The notes under the pieces are model-generated. The model was not told where the DNA came from. It ran no database searches and saw only the letters and a program-made list of their open reading frames with translations. A DNA stretch of 64,000 nucleotides from Diacronema lutheri (Eukaryota > Haptophyta > Pavlovophyceae > Pavlovales > Pavlovaceae), in the NCBI GenBank assembly GCA_019448385.1, contig JAGTXO010000020.1, positions 124,001 through 188,000 of the forward strand, given 5' to 3'. The translations under genes were made by a program, and so were the position numbers. Shown piece after piece: positions 15,593-25,706 of the stretch (the stretch's first letter is position 1; every line of letters begins with the position of its first letter).

Positions 15593-18500
15593 CGCAGCTA
15601 CCTTCTTGAGAAGGCGCGAGTCACGTCGCACGTGCCCGGCGACCGCAACTTTCACATTTTTTACCAGCTGTGTGCTTGCGTGGCCGACGGCGCACCAAGC
15701 GCCGACGCGCGCCGCAAGGAGCTCCGCTTGCCCGCAAACGCCAAGCCCGACGCGTTCACCTACCTTCGCCCGTCGGCGGGCAGCAAGCCGGCCGGCGCGG
15801 CGCCAGTGGCCGCGGGTGGCGCGCTCGAGCTCGAGGCGACGGTCAGCGTGCTTGGCGCGGCGGGCATCGCGGCGTACCAGTCGTCGGGCGTCCTGCGTAT
15901 CATCTGCGCCGTGCTGCAGCTTGGCAACGTCGCCTTTGGCCCAGCGGCGGGCGGCTCGGAAAGTTCAGCGCCGGCCGACGCGCGCTCGCTCGACGCGCCG
16001 CAGGCGCTGCTAGGGATGGTCGACATTGCGCCACTGCTGCTCGAGCGGCGCCTCACCGTGGCGGGCATGCACGAGCAGCTCGTGATTGCGCTCACTCCCG
16101 CGCAGTGCGCGGGCGCGCGCGACGCGCTCGCTCGCTCGCTGTACGAGCTCGTCTTCATCTGGATCGTGCGCGCGATCAACCGCGGCCTCGGCGGCGCGGA
16201 CGCGACCGACGGGCGCGCAACGTCCGAGCTGCCGTTCATCGGGATGCTCGACGTCTTCGGCTTCGAGGACTTCGAGACGAACGGCTTCGAGCAGCTGTGC
16301 ATCAATTTCACAAATGAGCGGCTGCAGCAGTTCCTCGTCGAGAGGATCTTCAAGGCGGAGGCGAGGCTGTATGTCGAGGAAGGCGTGCCGCAACCGGGCG
16401 CAACGAGCGGCGCGCAGTTCGTGGACAACGCGGGGTGCGTCGACATGATCGGCGGCGCGCCCTCTGGCATCTTCCGCCTCCTCGACTCGCAGTGCATCTC
16501 GCCGCAGGCCACGGACGCAAAGTTTGTCGCGTCTGTGAACGAGACGCACCTTCCGTCTGTCTTCCTCCGACCGCCCACGCGGCGCGACGGCAAGGCCGCG
16601 CTGCGTGACGACGTGTTCAAGATCCGGCACTACGCGGGGGACGTCGTCTGTGCGCGCGCTCGCGCCGTGGCTCCGTCGCCCCGGCCCTCGCACGCTGCAC
16701 ACCAGCACCCGCGCCTCCGTCGCTCGCGCAGCGGCCCGACGCCCCTCCGTCCACGCTCCGCACCGCCGCCCGCTCGCCCCACTGTCGCTCGCGCCGCGCG
16801 GCGCAGACTCGCGCATGGGCTTTGTGGGCAAAAATTCGGACGCGCTCGACTCGCACGTGGCCAAGGCGCTGTCCGCGACGACAGACGCCTTCTTGAAGGA
16901 GCTGCTCGCCCTCGGCAAGGAGCGCGACGACGGTGCTGCCAAGCCAACCGCAAAGGGCCGCGCGGCCACCGGCGGCCGCGGCGCGGCGAGCGGCGGGAGC
17001 GGGTCGCTCTCGCGCCGGTTCGCCGCGGAGCTCGAGAGCCTGATCAACACGCTCTCGGCAGGCGGCGCGCACTTTTGCCGGTGCATCGCGCCGAGCGGCC
17101 AGGGCGGCATCGCGGCCAAGCCAAAGGCCTTCGACCGGCCGGCCGTGGTCACGCAGCTCAAGGCGGACGGGACCTTCGACGCGATCCGGCTAATGAAGAG
17201 CGGCTACCCGGTGCGCGTGCCGTTCGCCTCGCTGCACACCAAGTTCTTGCCGCTGCTCAAGGACGTCTCGCCCGAGGTGGCCGGCCTCTCCGCCACGCAG
17301 TTTGCCGAGCTCCTCGCCGCCGTCGTCGGCGTGCGTCAAGAGGACGCGATGCTCGGCTCGACGCGTATCTTTTTGCGCGGCTCGGCGGCGGTCGCCTTCG
17401 ATGAGCTGCGCGCCCGGCCGGCGAAGGAGGTGCTGCCGATCCTCAAGGCCAAGATGGCGGAGTGGGAGGCCAAGGACCGCGCGATGCAAAAGCTCCGCCC
17501 GCGCCTCTTTGGCTGGACCGTCCGGCACGGCTACCACAAGAAGCGCAACGCGGCCATCGTCGTCCAGTCGCGCGTGCGCGGCATCAAGGCGCGCGAGCGG
17601 CGTGCAAACCTGCAGGAGGAGGCTGCGGAGAAGCGGCGTGCGCGGCGCGCGACGCAGCGGCTGAGCAAGGCCGGCCCCGAGGGCACGCCGCCGCGCGCCA
17701 AGCGCCGGTCCATGATGGCCGCCCTCGACGAGGAGGGCATGCAGGACGCTGAGGAGAGCCTCGGCGAACTCGCGCAGTACGTGCTCGCGCGTGGCTCGAC
17801 GATCGACGAGGACGGCGAGGCTACGCTGCGCTCGTCCGTTGCCGACAAGGCCGCGCTCCAAGCCGGCCACGCGATGCGCACCGAGCAGTTCCAGCACATG
17901 CGCGCGACGCTCGCCTCGCGCGACTACGCCATGCTCGAGCACGAGCTGTCCGCGCTGGTCGCACGCGCACGCGCGGAGGAGGAGGCGCAGTCGATCGTCG
18001 GGCGCGGCGCGCTCATAGGGCACGCGCTCGCCGAGTATGCCGAGACGGACGATGACGAGCCCGAGCGGCGCGTGCTGCTGCGCGACTGCGTCTGGCCGTG
18101 GGACGCGCAGGTCGGCTCGCAGGAGGTGGTTGTGATCGAGGACGGGCTCGCCATCCCGATCTACCGCAGGGTGCTCAGGCGCGCCGAGCTCCTCCGGCTG
18201 AGGAAGGTGTTCGACGAGTGGGACACAGACCACGTACGCTGCACGCCGCGCCGCGTCCACCCGCGCGCGCTCCGCACCCACGCCGCCGTCCGCCGGCCCG
18301 TCCGCTCATCGCGGGCCTCGCGCGCGCCCTGCCCTTCTTGCGCGCAGGACGGCTCGATCAGCCTGCCCGAGTTTTTCGTCGTGATGAGGAACCTGAAGCG
18401 GCAAAAGGCGATTGCCAAGAAGAGGCAGCTGCCCGACGACCCTCCCGCCAAAGTCGAGGCCATGTTCGAAGCAGCGGACGTGGACGGCTCGGGCCGGCTC

Positions 18501-18665
18501 AACTTCCCGGAGTTCATCCTCTTCACGTACACGTACGAGGGGCTGCACAAGTCCACGTACCGCTCGATCAAGAAGGGCGTGACGAAACGCCTTGTCAAGG
18601 CCAAGGCGATTTCAAATACAGTCGCGAACGCGGCTAAGAAGGTCTTCAACCCGCTCGAGGCATGA
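14624..18665 (+). CDS. Unconventional myosin with IQ motif and two EF-hands in the tail
   Basis: Five exons (14624-14854, 14971-15266, 15598-16649, 16807-18233, 18348-18665) give 1107 residues. The motor begins almost at the start ([16 protein letters not shown]), without the N-terminal SH3-like domain of class II. The P-loop GESGAGKT is near residues 94-101, switch I NSSRFAKF near 151 (usually NSSRFGKF), switch [10 protein letters not shown] near 394; the converter region ends GYPVRVPF. One IQ helix ([17 protein letters not shown]) lies near 775. The tail has two EF-hands, [13 protein letters not shown] near 1000 (split by the last intron) and [13 protein letters not shown] near 1040, and a Lys-rich end. 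Exon junctions were set by myosin conservation: EEAYLALQ, VATYLLEK, GDVVYSRMGFVG. Calcium control through covalent EF-hands is inferred. Confidence 0.88.
15540..15591 (+). repeat. C homopolymer (52) at the 3' end of a myosin intron
   Basis: An uninterrupted run of 52 C sits six bases before the acceptor of the myosin intron 15267-15597. The 5' part of the same intron carries two nearly identical 48-bp direct repeats (ACGGGC...CAACGGCGGCG). The run would serve as an extreme polypyrimidine tract. Confidence 0.9.
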
Positions 18666-19137
18666 CGGCGACCGCGCACCGCTGCCCAGCTGCGTGCGTG
18701 AACCGCAAGGGGCGCGAAGGCGGGCGCCGACGGCCGGCGCGCGCCACCCACCCGCGAGAATAAGGCCGTGCGGGCCAAGGGTCAGCGCGCGCGGCGCGCG
18801 CAGCGCGCGCTGCCCCACAAGGGCAAGCGCTTGATGGCGCCTCGATCCAAACGAAACGCGAGCAGCGCCGTGTCCACAGTCACTGACCGTGGTGGGCGCA
18901 CCCGCACACAAGCACACCATCTTGCCCGCACGGCCACGCAATCATACTCAGCCTCGAATGAGGCATGCACTGCAAGCGCTCGCCTCGCCTCAGCCTGGGA
19001 AGAAGAGAAGGGCAACGTGGCCAATCGCCCATGCCTCATCCGCCCGCACGGCCCGACGAGCTCTCGCCGCATTCGGGCTATGCATGCCGCCGCTACGCAC
19101 GGCGCGCGCCAACCGCGAGCCGCCGCGCGCTCGCCAC
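18666..19137. other. Intergenic spacer, nothing recognised
   Basis: About 470 bp between the convergent ends of the myosin gene and the gene at 19138. Short frames on both strands have no family features. The most visible structure is a CGCGCG-rich palindromic patch near 18785-18812. Confidence 0.6.
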
Positions 19138-20652
19138 TCAGCGCGGCGTGCGCGCGTCCGCTCGGAAGTTGACCGTCGCGTGCGGCGACGTTGCGTGTGC
19201 GCCCGACAGCGGGCGCGGCGGCTGCGGGTGCGACGGCGGCTTCGGCACGAGCAGCGCGCTGTCGGCGTGCGCGTCGGCCGCGTGCGCGGGCGTCGCGGGC
19301 GTCACGCGCATCGCGAGCGAGTAGGCCTGCAACAGCTCGTCGCGCACGGCGGCGGGCATGCGTGGGTTGACTTCGACGGGCGACGTGTGCGCGACGAGCC
19401 GGCGCGGCGAGAGAAGCGCAGCGGGCGGGATGGGCCGCGCCTTTGCAGCGAGACGAAGGCTCGGCACCGCCGGCGGCGCAGCCTGCGGCGGCGGCGGCGG
19501 CGCGAAGAGCGCCGCGGTCTGCGCGAGGTGCTCGCGCCGCTCGCGGTTGGCGCGCGACACGGCCGCGCGGCGCGCGTCGGCCTCGGCGCGGCGCGGCGAG
19601 AGCGCCGAGTGCAGCTTGGCGTGCTTGGAGGCGGCGACGGCCGCGGCACGCGCCGCGTCCGCGTCCGCCTGCGCCGCGAGCGCCGCCTGGTGCGCGCGGC
19701 CGAGCGATGGTGGGAACTGGACGCGCGGCGAGGTGGGCGGCGGCTGCTTGAAGCGCGCGTGCATCACGTGGTTGCGGTTCGAGTCGAGGAAGGCGTCGCA
19801 AAAGTCAGCGATGGAGCAGCTGGTCGGTAGGTTGTACATCCTCCAAATCTCGCGCGCCTGCTCCTCCGTGCAGTCCATCCCGTACCGGCGGAAGAGGGCG
19901 ACGAGCAGGTCGTGCCCGACCGCGTGCGTCGATGTCGGCGCGCCCGAGCCTGCGAGTGCCGACTGGCGGAGCGAGTTGGAGATGTCCATGAGGAGCTTCG
20001 AGTCGGCGGAGGAGGAAGCCTGCAGCTTCTTCACCAGCTCGTGCGCCAGCTCTTGCGTCGACACGCGCTTCGAGAAGGCCTGCACGAGGTTGGGGCGCGC
20101 CGGCCTGTACGCTGCCTGTGCGGCCGCGCGGTCGGCGAGCATCGTGTCCTCATGCGGGCGTGGGATGAAGGCGGCGAGGACGTCGCCGATGGTGAGCGAG
20201 CCGTCGACGGGCAGCCCCTTCGCCTCGAGCGCCAGCCGCGCCTGTGGCTCGGTGATCACGATCCCCATCTTGATGCAGACCACGCAAAACGACTTGACCG
20301 TCACTCTGTTCTGCGAGCCGCCGGACGACACGCCGAGCGAGCGGATCATGACGCGCGCTGGGTCGGCGTGCTCGCGCATCTTGCGCTCCAGCTCCGACGC
20401 GATCTTCTCCGTGCTCCACGTCGCGAATTGGGGCAGCACGAGCTTTTCGTACATGCGCTTATTCTCGAGGTCGTGGTAGTACTCGGCGTCGACGGGCGGC
20501 GCGGTGGGCGGCACGTCGTGCATGCGTGGCGGCGCCAGGCCGCGCGCGCTGCGTGGAGGCGGGCGGCCGTGCCGGCGCGCGAGAAGCGCCGCCCCCGCGC
20601 CCACATGGGCGCGCGCGCGCGGCACGTTGATGTAGTCGTTCACGCTGAGCAT
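19138..20652 (-). CDS. Unknown protein with two EF-hand-like helical segments
   Basis: Single-exon protein of 504 residues, starting MLSVNDYINVPRARAHVG. I do not recognise a named family. Two similar segments, near residues 85-175 and 190-285, each have a charged helix, a Ser-rich turn and then a pattern like an EF-hand pair without calcium ligands (IVITEPQARLALEAKGLP, and MDCTEEQAREIWRMYNLP with SIADFCDAFLD). The C-terminal half is Ala-rich, helical and then Pro-rich, with PSLGRAH and SPRR motifs resembling axonemal or cytoskeletal proteins. A ciliary or cytoskeletal role is a guess. It is head-to-head with the Rieske gene, with only 50 bp between start codons. Confidence 0.55.
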   Translation of the reverse strand: MLSVNDYINVPRARAHVGAGAALLARRHGRPPPRSARGLAPPRMHDVPPTAPPVDAEYYHDLENKRMYEKLVLPQFATWSTEKIASELERKMREHADPARVMIRSLGVSSGGSQNRVTVKSFCVVCIKMGIVITEPQARLALEAKGLPVDGSLTIGDVLAAFIPRPHEDTMLADRAAAQAAYRPARPNLVQAFSKRVSTQELAHELVKKLQASSSADSKLLMDISNSLRQSALAGSGAPTSTHAVGHDLLVALFRRYGMDCTEEQAREIWRMYNLPTSCSIADFCDAFLDSNRNHVMHARFKQPPPTSPRVQFPPSLGRAHQAALAAQADADAARAAAVAASKHAKLHSALSPRRAEADARRAAVSRANRERREHLAQTAALFAPPPPPQAAPPAVPSLRLAAKARPIPPAALLSPRRLVAHTSPVEVNPRMPAAVRDELLQAYSLAMRVTPATPAHAADAHADSALLVPKPPSHPQPPRPLSGAHATSPHATVNFRADARTPR

Positions 20653-20702
20653 CGCGAACAGAAATTGGAAACAGCAGAGCAGTCCTCCTTCCTTCCTGTT
20701 TG

Positions 20703-22352
20703 ATGGCGAGGCCACTCGTGGTCGCTGCGCTGCTCGCGGCGCCGGCCGCGCGCGGCGTCGCGGTGCCCGCGCGCCCCGCCGGCGCCGCGTCGGCCAAATC
20801 CGCGTACAGTCGCTTCGAGTGGACCGACCACTGGTTCCCCGTCGCGTGGGCGCGCGACCTGCCGCTCGACGAGCCGACGAGGGTAAGCGTGCTCGACGAG
20901 GACTTTTGCGTCGTGCGGCGTGGGGCAGGGCGCTCGCCAATCGCGCTGCGCGACGCGTGCCCGCACCGGCTGGCCGCGCTCTCCGAGGGCCGCCTCACCG
21001 AGCAGGGCCTCGTGCAGTGCAGCTACCACGGCTGGACGTTTGACGGCACGAGCGGCGAGTGCGTCTCCATCCCGCAGATTGTGCGCTCGGCGCCGCCGGC
21101 GGCGCCGTTCGTGCCGCCGGCGCGCGCGTGCGCGGACGCGGTCGCGTGCCAGATCGTCGACGGCCTCTTTTGGATCCACCTGACCGCCAAGCGCGCCGAG
21201 GACGCGCCACACCCAATCCCGCGCGTCCCCGAGATGTCTATGGCCGGATACAAGCACGTTGGCGCCGTGCGCGACTTCCCAATTGACTTCTCGCTGCTCG
21301 TCGAGAATGTGCTCGATCCCGACCACGGGCTTTTCGCCCATCAGGCCGTCGGCTTTGACCTCTACTCCGCCTCGGCCGAGCGCCCGCTGATTGTCGAGGT
21401 GTGCGGCGCGGACGGCGGCGCGGACGGCGGCGCCGGCGCGCTGCCTACGCTCACCGCGTCGGTCGACGCAGTGCCCAAGCTGACGGGCGAAGAAAGCGGC
21501 GCGCAGCCCGCGCCCGCGCCGCTCCGCGCCACCACGCGCTTTGAGCCGCCCTGCTTGATCTACATGGGCAGGCGCGACGAGCGTGGCGTGAGCAAATTCG
21601 TGACGTGCTTTTGGCTTGTACCGGCGGGCGTCGGTCGCACGCGCTTCATCTCGGCGGCGGTGGGCGCGGCGCCGGTGATGCCGCCGCGGTGGGTGCAGCA
21701 CGTCGTGCTCAACAATTTCCTCGATGAAGATACGTACCTCCTCGCCACGCAGCAGCCCGCCGTGCTCGGCGCCGAGCTCGCGGCATATCAGAGCGCCGCC
21801 GCCGCCGGCGCGGCCGTGCGGGCCGGCGCGGCGGAGGCGGGCGCGGCGGACGGCGGCGCGCAGCGCGCGGAGCCGTCGCTCGCGGCCGACGTCGCGCCGC
21901 CGCTCCGTCGCCGCCTCTTTGCGTACGCGTCGCCTTCCGAGAAGCTTCTCGTCGAGGTCGGGAAGTTTCTCGACAATGCGCTCCCGCGGATGCCGCGCCG
22001 GTACGCGCGCCCCGAGCTCTTCCGCGCGCCGTGCCCACCGCGTGAGGTCGTGCTCGACCGGCGCGCGCAGCACCTCGCCATCTGCCCAGACTCGCAGGCC
22101 GTCGTGCGCCGGTGCGCGCGCGCGCGTACGCTTGGCCTTGCGGGCGCGGCGGTGCTTGTGCTCGCAAAGGCCGCTGCGCGCTCGCCGATGGGCGCGCGCT
22201 CGGCGCTGCTGCTCGGCGGGCTGCTCGCGCTCGCAAAGGCGGCGGACGGCCTCTCGCGCGAGTTTGGCTTCCGCCGCGACCGGCAGAGGCACGTGCGCGG
22301 CCTGCGCAAGATTCAAAAGGTCTTCCCGGATGCGTGGCTCCTTGGGCGCTGA
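20703..22352 (+). CDS. Rieske non-haem iron oxygenase of the PaO/PTC52/TIC55 family
   Basis: Single-exon protein of 549 residues, starting at the ATG at 20703. The Rieske cluster ligands are clear: CPHRLAALSEG and then CSYHGWTFDG. The mononuclear iron site is LLVENVLDPDHGLFAHQ (family N-D-H-H-type motif), followed by a substrate domain. Near the C-terminus two hydrophobic helices (RTLGLAGAAVLVLAK and SALLLGGLLALAK) anchor it in a membrane, as in pheophorbide a oxygenase, PTC52 and TIC55 of the plastid envelope. Substrates in this family are chlorophyll breakdown products or related tetrapyrroles, so it fits with the TspO gene nearby, though a functional link is only inferred. The N-terminal 40 residues look like a targeting leader. 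Confidence 0.88.
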   Translation: MARPLVVAALLAAPAARGVAVPARPAGAASAKSAYSRFEWTDHWFPVAWARDLPLDEPTRVSVLDEDFCVVRRGAGRSPIALRDACPHRLAALSEGRLTEQGLVQCSYHGWTFDGTSGECVSIPQIVRSAPPAAPFVPPARACADAVACQIVDGLFWIHLTAKRAEDAPHPIPRVPEMSMAGYKHVGAVRDFPIDFSLLVENVLDPDHGLFAHQAVGFDLYSASAERPLIVEVCGADGGADGGAGALPTLTASVDAVPKLTGEESGAQPAPAPLRATTRFEPPCLIYMGRRDERGVSKFVTCFWLVPAGVGRTRFISAAVGAAPVMPPRWVQHVVLNNFLDEDTYLLATQQPAVLGAELAAYQSAAAAGAAVRAGAAEAGAADGGAQRAEPSLAADVAPPLRRRLFAYASPSEKLLVEVGKFLDNALPRMPRRYARPELFRAPCPPREVVLDRRAQHLAICPDSQAVVRRCARARTLGLAGAAVLVLAKAAARSPMGARSALLLGGLLALAKAADGLSREFGFRRDRQRHVRGLRKIQKVFPDAWLLGR

Positions 22353-22521
22353 ACGAGGCGCGCGCGAGGCGCTGTCGAACGCGGTTGAGCCGCTGGGAGG
22401 GCCCGCGGGCGAGGCGCGGCGGGCGGCGGCTTGGCTGTGTGGAAATGACGGGACGGGGGTTGCGTCCACAAGCCGTTCATTCCTGATGAGCCTTCGCCCC
22501 CAAAACCCCAAAAACGGCCGG

Positions 22522-25383
22522 TTACGCACCGAGACGGCGGAGCGCCTCCGCCCACTGGTCGAGCTGGTCGAGCAGCCGCTGAATGTCGTGACTCACGGAC
22601 CGCCGCCACTCGCGCGCAAACGACGCGTGCTCGGCGATGGTCCCCATCGCCCTGCGCTCGCGAGCGCGATTTCCGCCACCACCACCGCTGCCTCCGTCGT
22701 CACCGCCATTGCCGTCATCGCCGCCGCCGTCGTCGTCGTCGCCGCCACCGCCGTTGCCACCCACTCGGCCGTCGTGCTCGTCCTCGTCCGAGAACACGGC
22801 CAAGTCGAGCGCGTCGAGCTCGAGCAGCGTGCGCAGCAGCTCTTCGCCCAGCTGCACGGCAAAGCTCACGAGCCCGGCGCGGCGCGCCGCGCCCGCCGGC
22901 GTGCGCACGGCGGCGTCGTCGAGGCCGCGCGACGACTCGACGTGCTCCGTGTACTCCGTCGAGGCCGAGCGAAACGCGTCCCACGCGCCTTCGATCGTGT
23001 CGTAGGCGGCGGACACGCGCTCGGGGACAAGGGCATTGTCCGAGGTCCGGTTGGCCTCGTCTTCGTCGGCGCTCTCGTCGCCCGCGTCGCTCCCGCCGTC
23101 GGCTCGGTGCGCACGCGCGCCAAAATGCGCGTTCGCGAGCAGCAGCTCGACAGCGTCATCGCCGCCGAGCTCCCAGCCGCCGCCGCCGTCGTCGTCGTCG
23201 TCGAGCGCGCCCGCGGCGGGCAGGCGCAGCGCCTCAGCGCCCGCCTCTGCCGGAATAAGGCCGTGCCGCGCCTCCTCCGCGAGCTCGGCGAATTCGGAGC
23301 CGAGGAGCACGTCGCGCCCGCCGCGCGGGTAGGCGCGCTCACGCGCACGCGCGCACGCGCGCAGCGCGGCGGCCTCGCGCCCACCGGCGCGCAGCCGCGT
23401 GGCGAGGGCGCGCGCGTGCACGTCGAGCCACGCGACGACGGCCTTTTCGCGCCAAAAATCGGCCGACTGCTCTGCGTACAGCGTGAGCAGCCGCTCGAGG
23501 AGCGCGCTCGGCGCCGATGCGTTGGCTGCGCCGCCGGCCGTGCCATCGGCCGCGCCGACCGCCGCGCCGACCGCCGCGCCGCCAGCCGCCGCGCCGCCGA
23601 CCGCGCCGACGGCCGCCTCCCAGCACTCGATGAGCGGCGCGGTACGCGGATCAGAGGCTGAGGCGTGCGAGAGGAGGCGAGGCAGCAGCTCAGGGAACCA
23701 CAGCAGCGCGCCCTCGAGCAGCGCCGACGACGCGGGCGGCGCCGAATCGGACGGCGGCGCGGGCGTGTCCGGAGGCGTGCTCGCCTCGCTCGCCTCGCCC
23801 GCGCCGCGCGCGCGCGCGCGTGCGCCGGCGGCGGCGCGGCGTGCGCCCGCGCCGCTCGCGCGCGACTCGGCCTTGAACGCCGCGAGCGCGCGGCTATAGC
23901 CCCACCCGGGCAGCATCCGCAGCGGCGCCTCGGGCAGCGCGCCATCGCCGTCCGCGCCGTCGCCAGCGCCGGCGCGCGCGAGGTCGCTGTACCCGGCGAG
24001 CGCACCGATTGGCGGCACGGCGCGAAGGGCCGGGTCGGAACTGATCGCCTCGAGCGCCGCCTCGTCGCCCGCGCGCACGCAGCGCGCGTCGAGCACGAGC
24101 AGCGCGTGTGTCGGGTCGGCGAGCGGGTCGAGCGAGAGGCAGAGTTTCGTCACGGACAGCGTGGCGCGGTGTGCGCCGCGCCGGTGCAAGTGGGCGGCGT
24201 GGTGCCAGAGCGCGCGGAGGAGGAGTGAGCCGTCGTCGTCGGCGCGCTCGTCCGCGCCGCTGCTCGCTGCGCCGACTACGCCACGCTGCGCGTCAGGCCG
24301 CGCCGGCGAGGACAGCTCGAGCCGCGCGCCGCCGTCGAGCCAGTCGGTGACAAAGTCGTTACAAAACCCGAGCTCGCACGCGTGCAGCGCGCGCGCGGCC
24401 ATGTCGGCAGCCTCGGCGACCTGGCCGGTCTGGCAGAGCACGCGGTGGAGCGCGAGCAGCGTCGGCACATGCCACGGCTGCCGGCCGAGCAGCGCGAGCA
24501 GCGCGCGCGCGTCGCCCGTGCGCACGGCGGCGGCGTAGCGCGCACGCGCGCGCCGTGCCTCTTCCGCGTCGCGCGGGCGGAGCACGTAGTGGCCGAGCCT
24601 GGGCGAATGTTCGGCGAATGTCCCGTCAAGCGGCCCGCCGCCACTGACGGGAGGCCAGCTTGCGGACGGCTGCACAAGCAGACAGCGGCGTGCGCGCGCG
24701 CGCATCGCGCTCGCGCCGAGGCGCGCGCCGCGCTGCTGTAAGGCGTGGCGCGTGCGCATCTGGCGCTGCAGCCGGCGCGGCAGCTCGGGCATCGCGCCCG
24801 CGCCGCCGCCCTCCGCCGCCGCCTCGGCCTCGGCCTCCGCCGTCGCTGCGCGGATTGCGCGCGCGCCGAATAGCCGCAGCGTCTCCGCGTCTGGATCGAG
24901 CGCGCGCCGGTCGACGGCAAGGACGGCAAAGCGTGCGGCGCGCGCGCCCGCCCCGTAGCATGCTGAGCCGTACGTCGCCCCGCCGCCCGCCTCAGCGCGC
25001 GCTGTCGCGGCCGCGGCCGAAAGCAGCGCGTCGTCGTCGGCAGCGTTCGCGCGCGCGCGTGCCGGCTTAAGGCGCGAGGCGTGCGATGGGCGCGCGGGCA
25101 CGCGAACATCTTGGCCCTTCTTCGCTGCGCGCGCGCCCGCGGCGGCGCGCTGGCTCGCCGCCGCCCTAGCCGGCGCCTCGGCGGCAGGCGCGCCGTCATC
25201 GCGCGCGCGCTCGCCGTCCGACGACTCGTCGTCCGATGCGTCGGAGCCGGCGTCGTCGCTGCTCGCGAGGAGCGCCGCAAAGCCGAGCGGCTTGCGTACC
25301 TGGGCGTCCGGCTCGTCCGACTCCTCCTCCGACGAGGAGCGCACCGCGCCAACCCCGACGCGCTGGGCGTGCCGCGTCGACAT
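22522..25383 (-). CDS. TCF25: TCF25/Rqc1-family ribosome quality control protein
   Basis: Single-exon protein of 953 residues with the usual acidic, Ser-rich N-terminus (SSSEEESDEPDAQVRK) and basic stretch. The family core is visible: RCLLVQPSASWPPVSGGG, then GDARALLALLGRQPWHVPTL, then ADMAARALHACELGF, matching the TCF25 pattern in which P-Y-H-V-LLQL is followed by a RALY-like helix. TCF25 (yeast Rqc1) works with Listerin and the p97 ATPase to mark and extract stalled nascent chains on the 60S ribosome. The Ala/Gly-rich insertions and Asp/Gly runs near the C-terminus look specific to this lineage. It is head-to-head with the OSCA gene (323 bp). Confidence 0.8.
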   Translation of the reverse strand: MSTRHAQRVGVGAVRSSSEEESDEPDAQVRKPLGFAALLASSDDAGSDASDDESSDGERARDDGAPAAEAPARAAASQRAAAGARAAKKGQDVRVPARPSHASRLKPARARANAADDDALLSAAAATARAEAGGGATYGSACYGAGARAARFAVLAVDRRALDPDAETLRLFGARAIRAATAEAEAEAAAEGGGAGAMPELPRRLQRQMRTRHALQQRGARLGASAMRARARRCLLVQPSASWPPVSGGGPLDGTFAEHSPRLGHYVLRPRDAEEARRARARYAAAVRTGDARALLALLGRQPWHVPTLLALHRVLCQTGQVAEAADMAARALHACELGFCNDFVTDWLDGGARLELSSPARPDAQRGVVGAASSGADERADDDGSLLLRALWHHAAHLHRRGAHRATLSVTKLCLSLDPLADPTHALLVLDARCVRAGDEAALEAISSDPALRAVPPIGALAGYSDLARAGAGDGADGDGALPEAPLRMLPGWGYSRALAAFKAESRASGAGARRAAAGARARARGAGEASEASTPPDTPAPPSDSAPPASSALLEGALLWFPELLPRLLSHASASDPRTAPLIECWEAAVGAVGGAAAGGAAVGAAVGAADGTAGGAANASAPSALLERLLTLYAEQSADFWREKAVVAWLDVHARALATRLRAGGREAAALRACARARERAYPRGGRDVLLGSEFAELAEEARHGLIPAEAGAEALRLPAAGALDDDDDGGGGWELGGDDAVELLLANAHFGARAHRADGGSDAGDESADEDEANRTSDNALVPERVSAAYDTIEGAWDAFRSASTEYTEHVESSRGLDDAAVRTPAGAARRAGLVSFAVQLGEELLRTLLELDALDLAVFSDEDEHDGRVGGNGGGGDDDDGGGDDGNGGDDGGSGGGGGNRARERRAMGTIAEHASFAREWRRSVSHDIQRLLDQLDQWAEALRRLGA

Positions 25384-25706
25384 CTACGATGGCGGCTTTT
25401 TGTCCCAAGGCTGTGTGTGGCCTGTGACTCTGGGAGTGACTTTTTGCCTCCCATCTAGGACGGGTGTGCATGTCGCGTTGGTGGACGGGCGGCGGAGGCC
25501 AACGGCGCCGGCGCAGGCTGCAACGGCGCCGGCGACCAACGGCGCAGGCTGCAGCACGACGTCCTCGTCGCTGCCCCAAAAGCGTTGATCTCACGCACAG
25601 GGTGGGACCGCGGGAGCGGAGGGGAGGGAGCGATTGCGGATATGAGTACTGAAGCGAAATTGCCGCACCTTCCGCACGGGCGCCCAGTTCCGCGCGATTG
25701 GCGGCG
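25384..25706. promoter_or_regulatory. Divergent promoter region between TCF25-like and OSCA-like genes
   Basis: A 323-bp gap between start codons. It includes a short imperfect tandem of GGCGCCGGCG-type units (25500-25550) and no convincing gene. A regulatory role is inferred from position. Confidence 0.3.
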
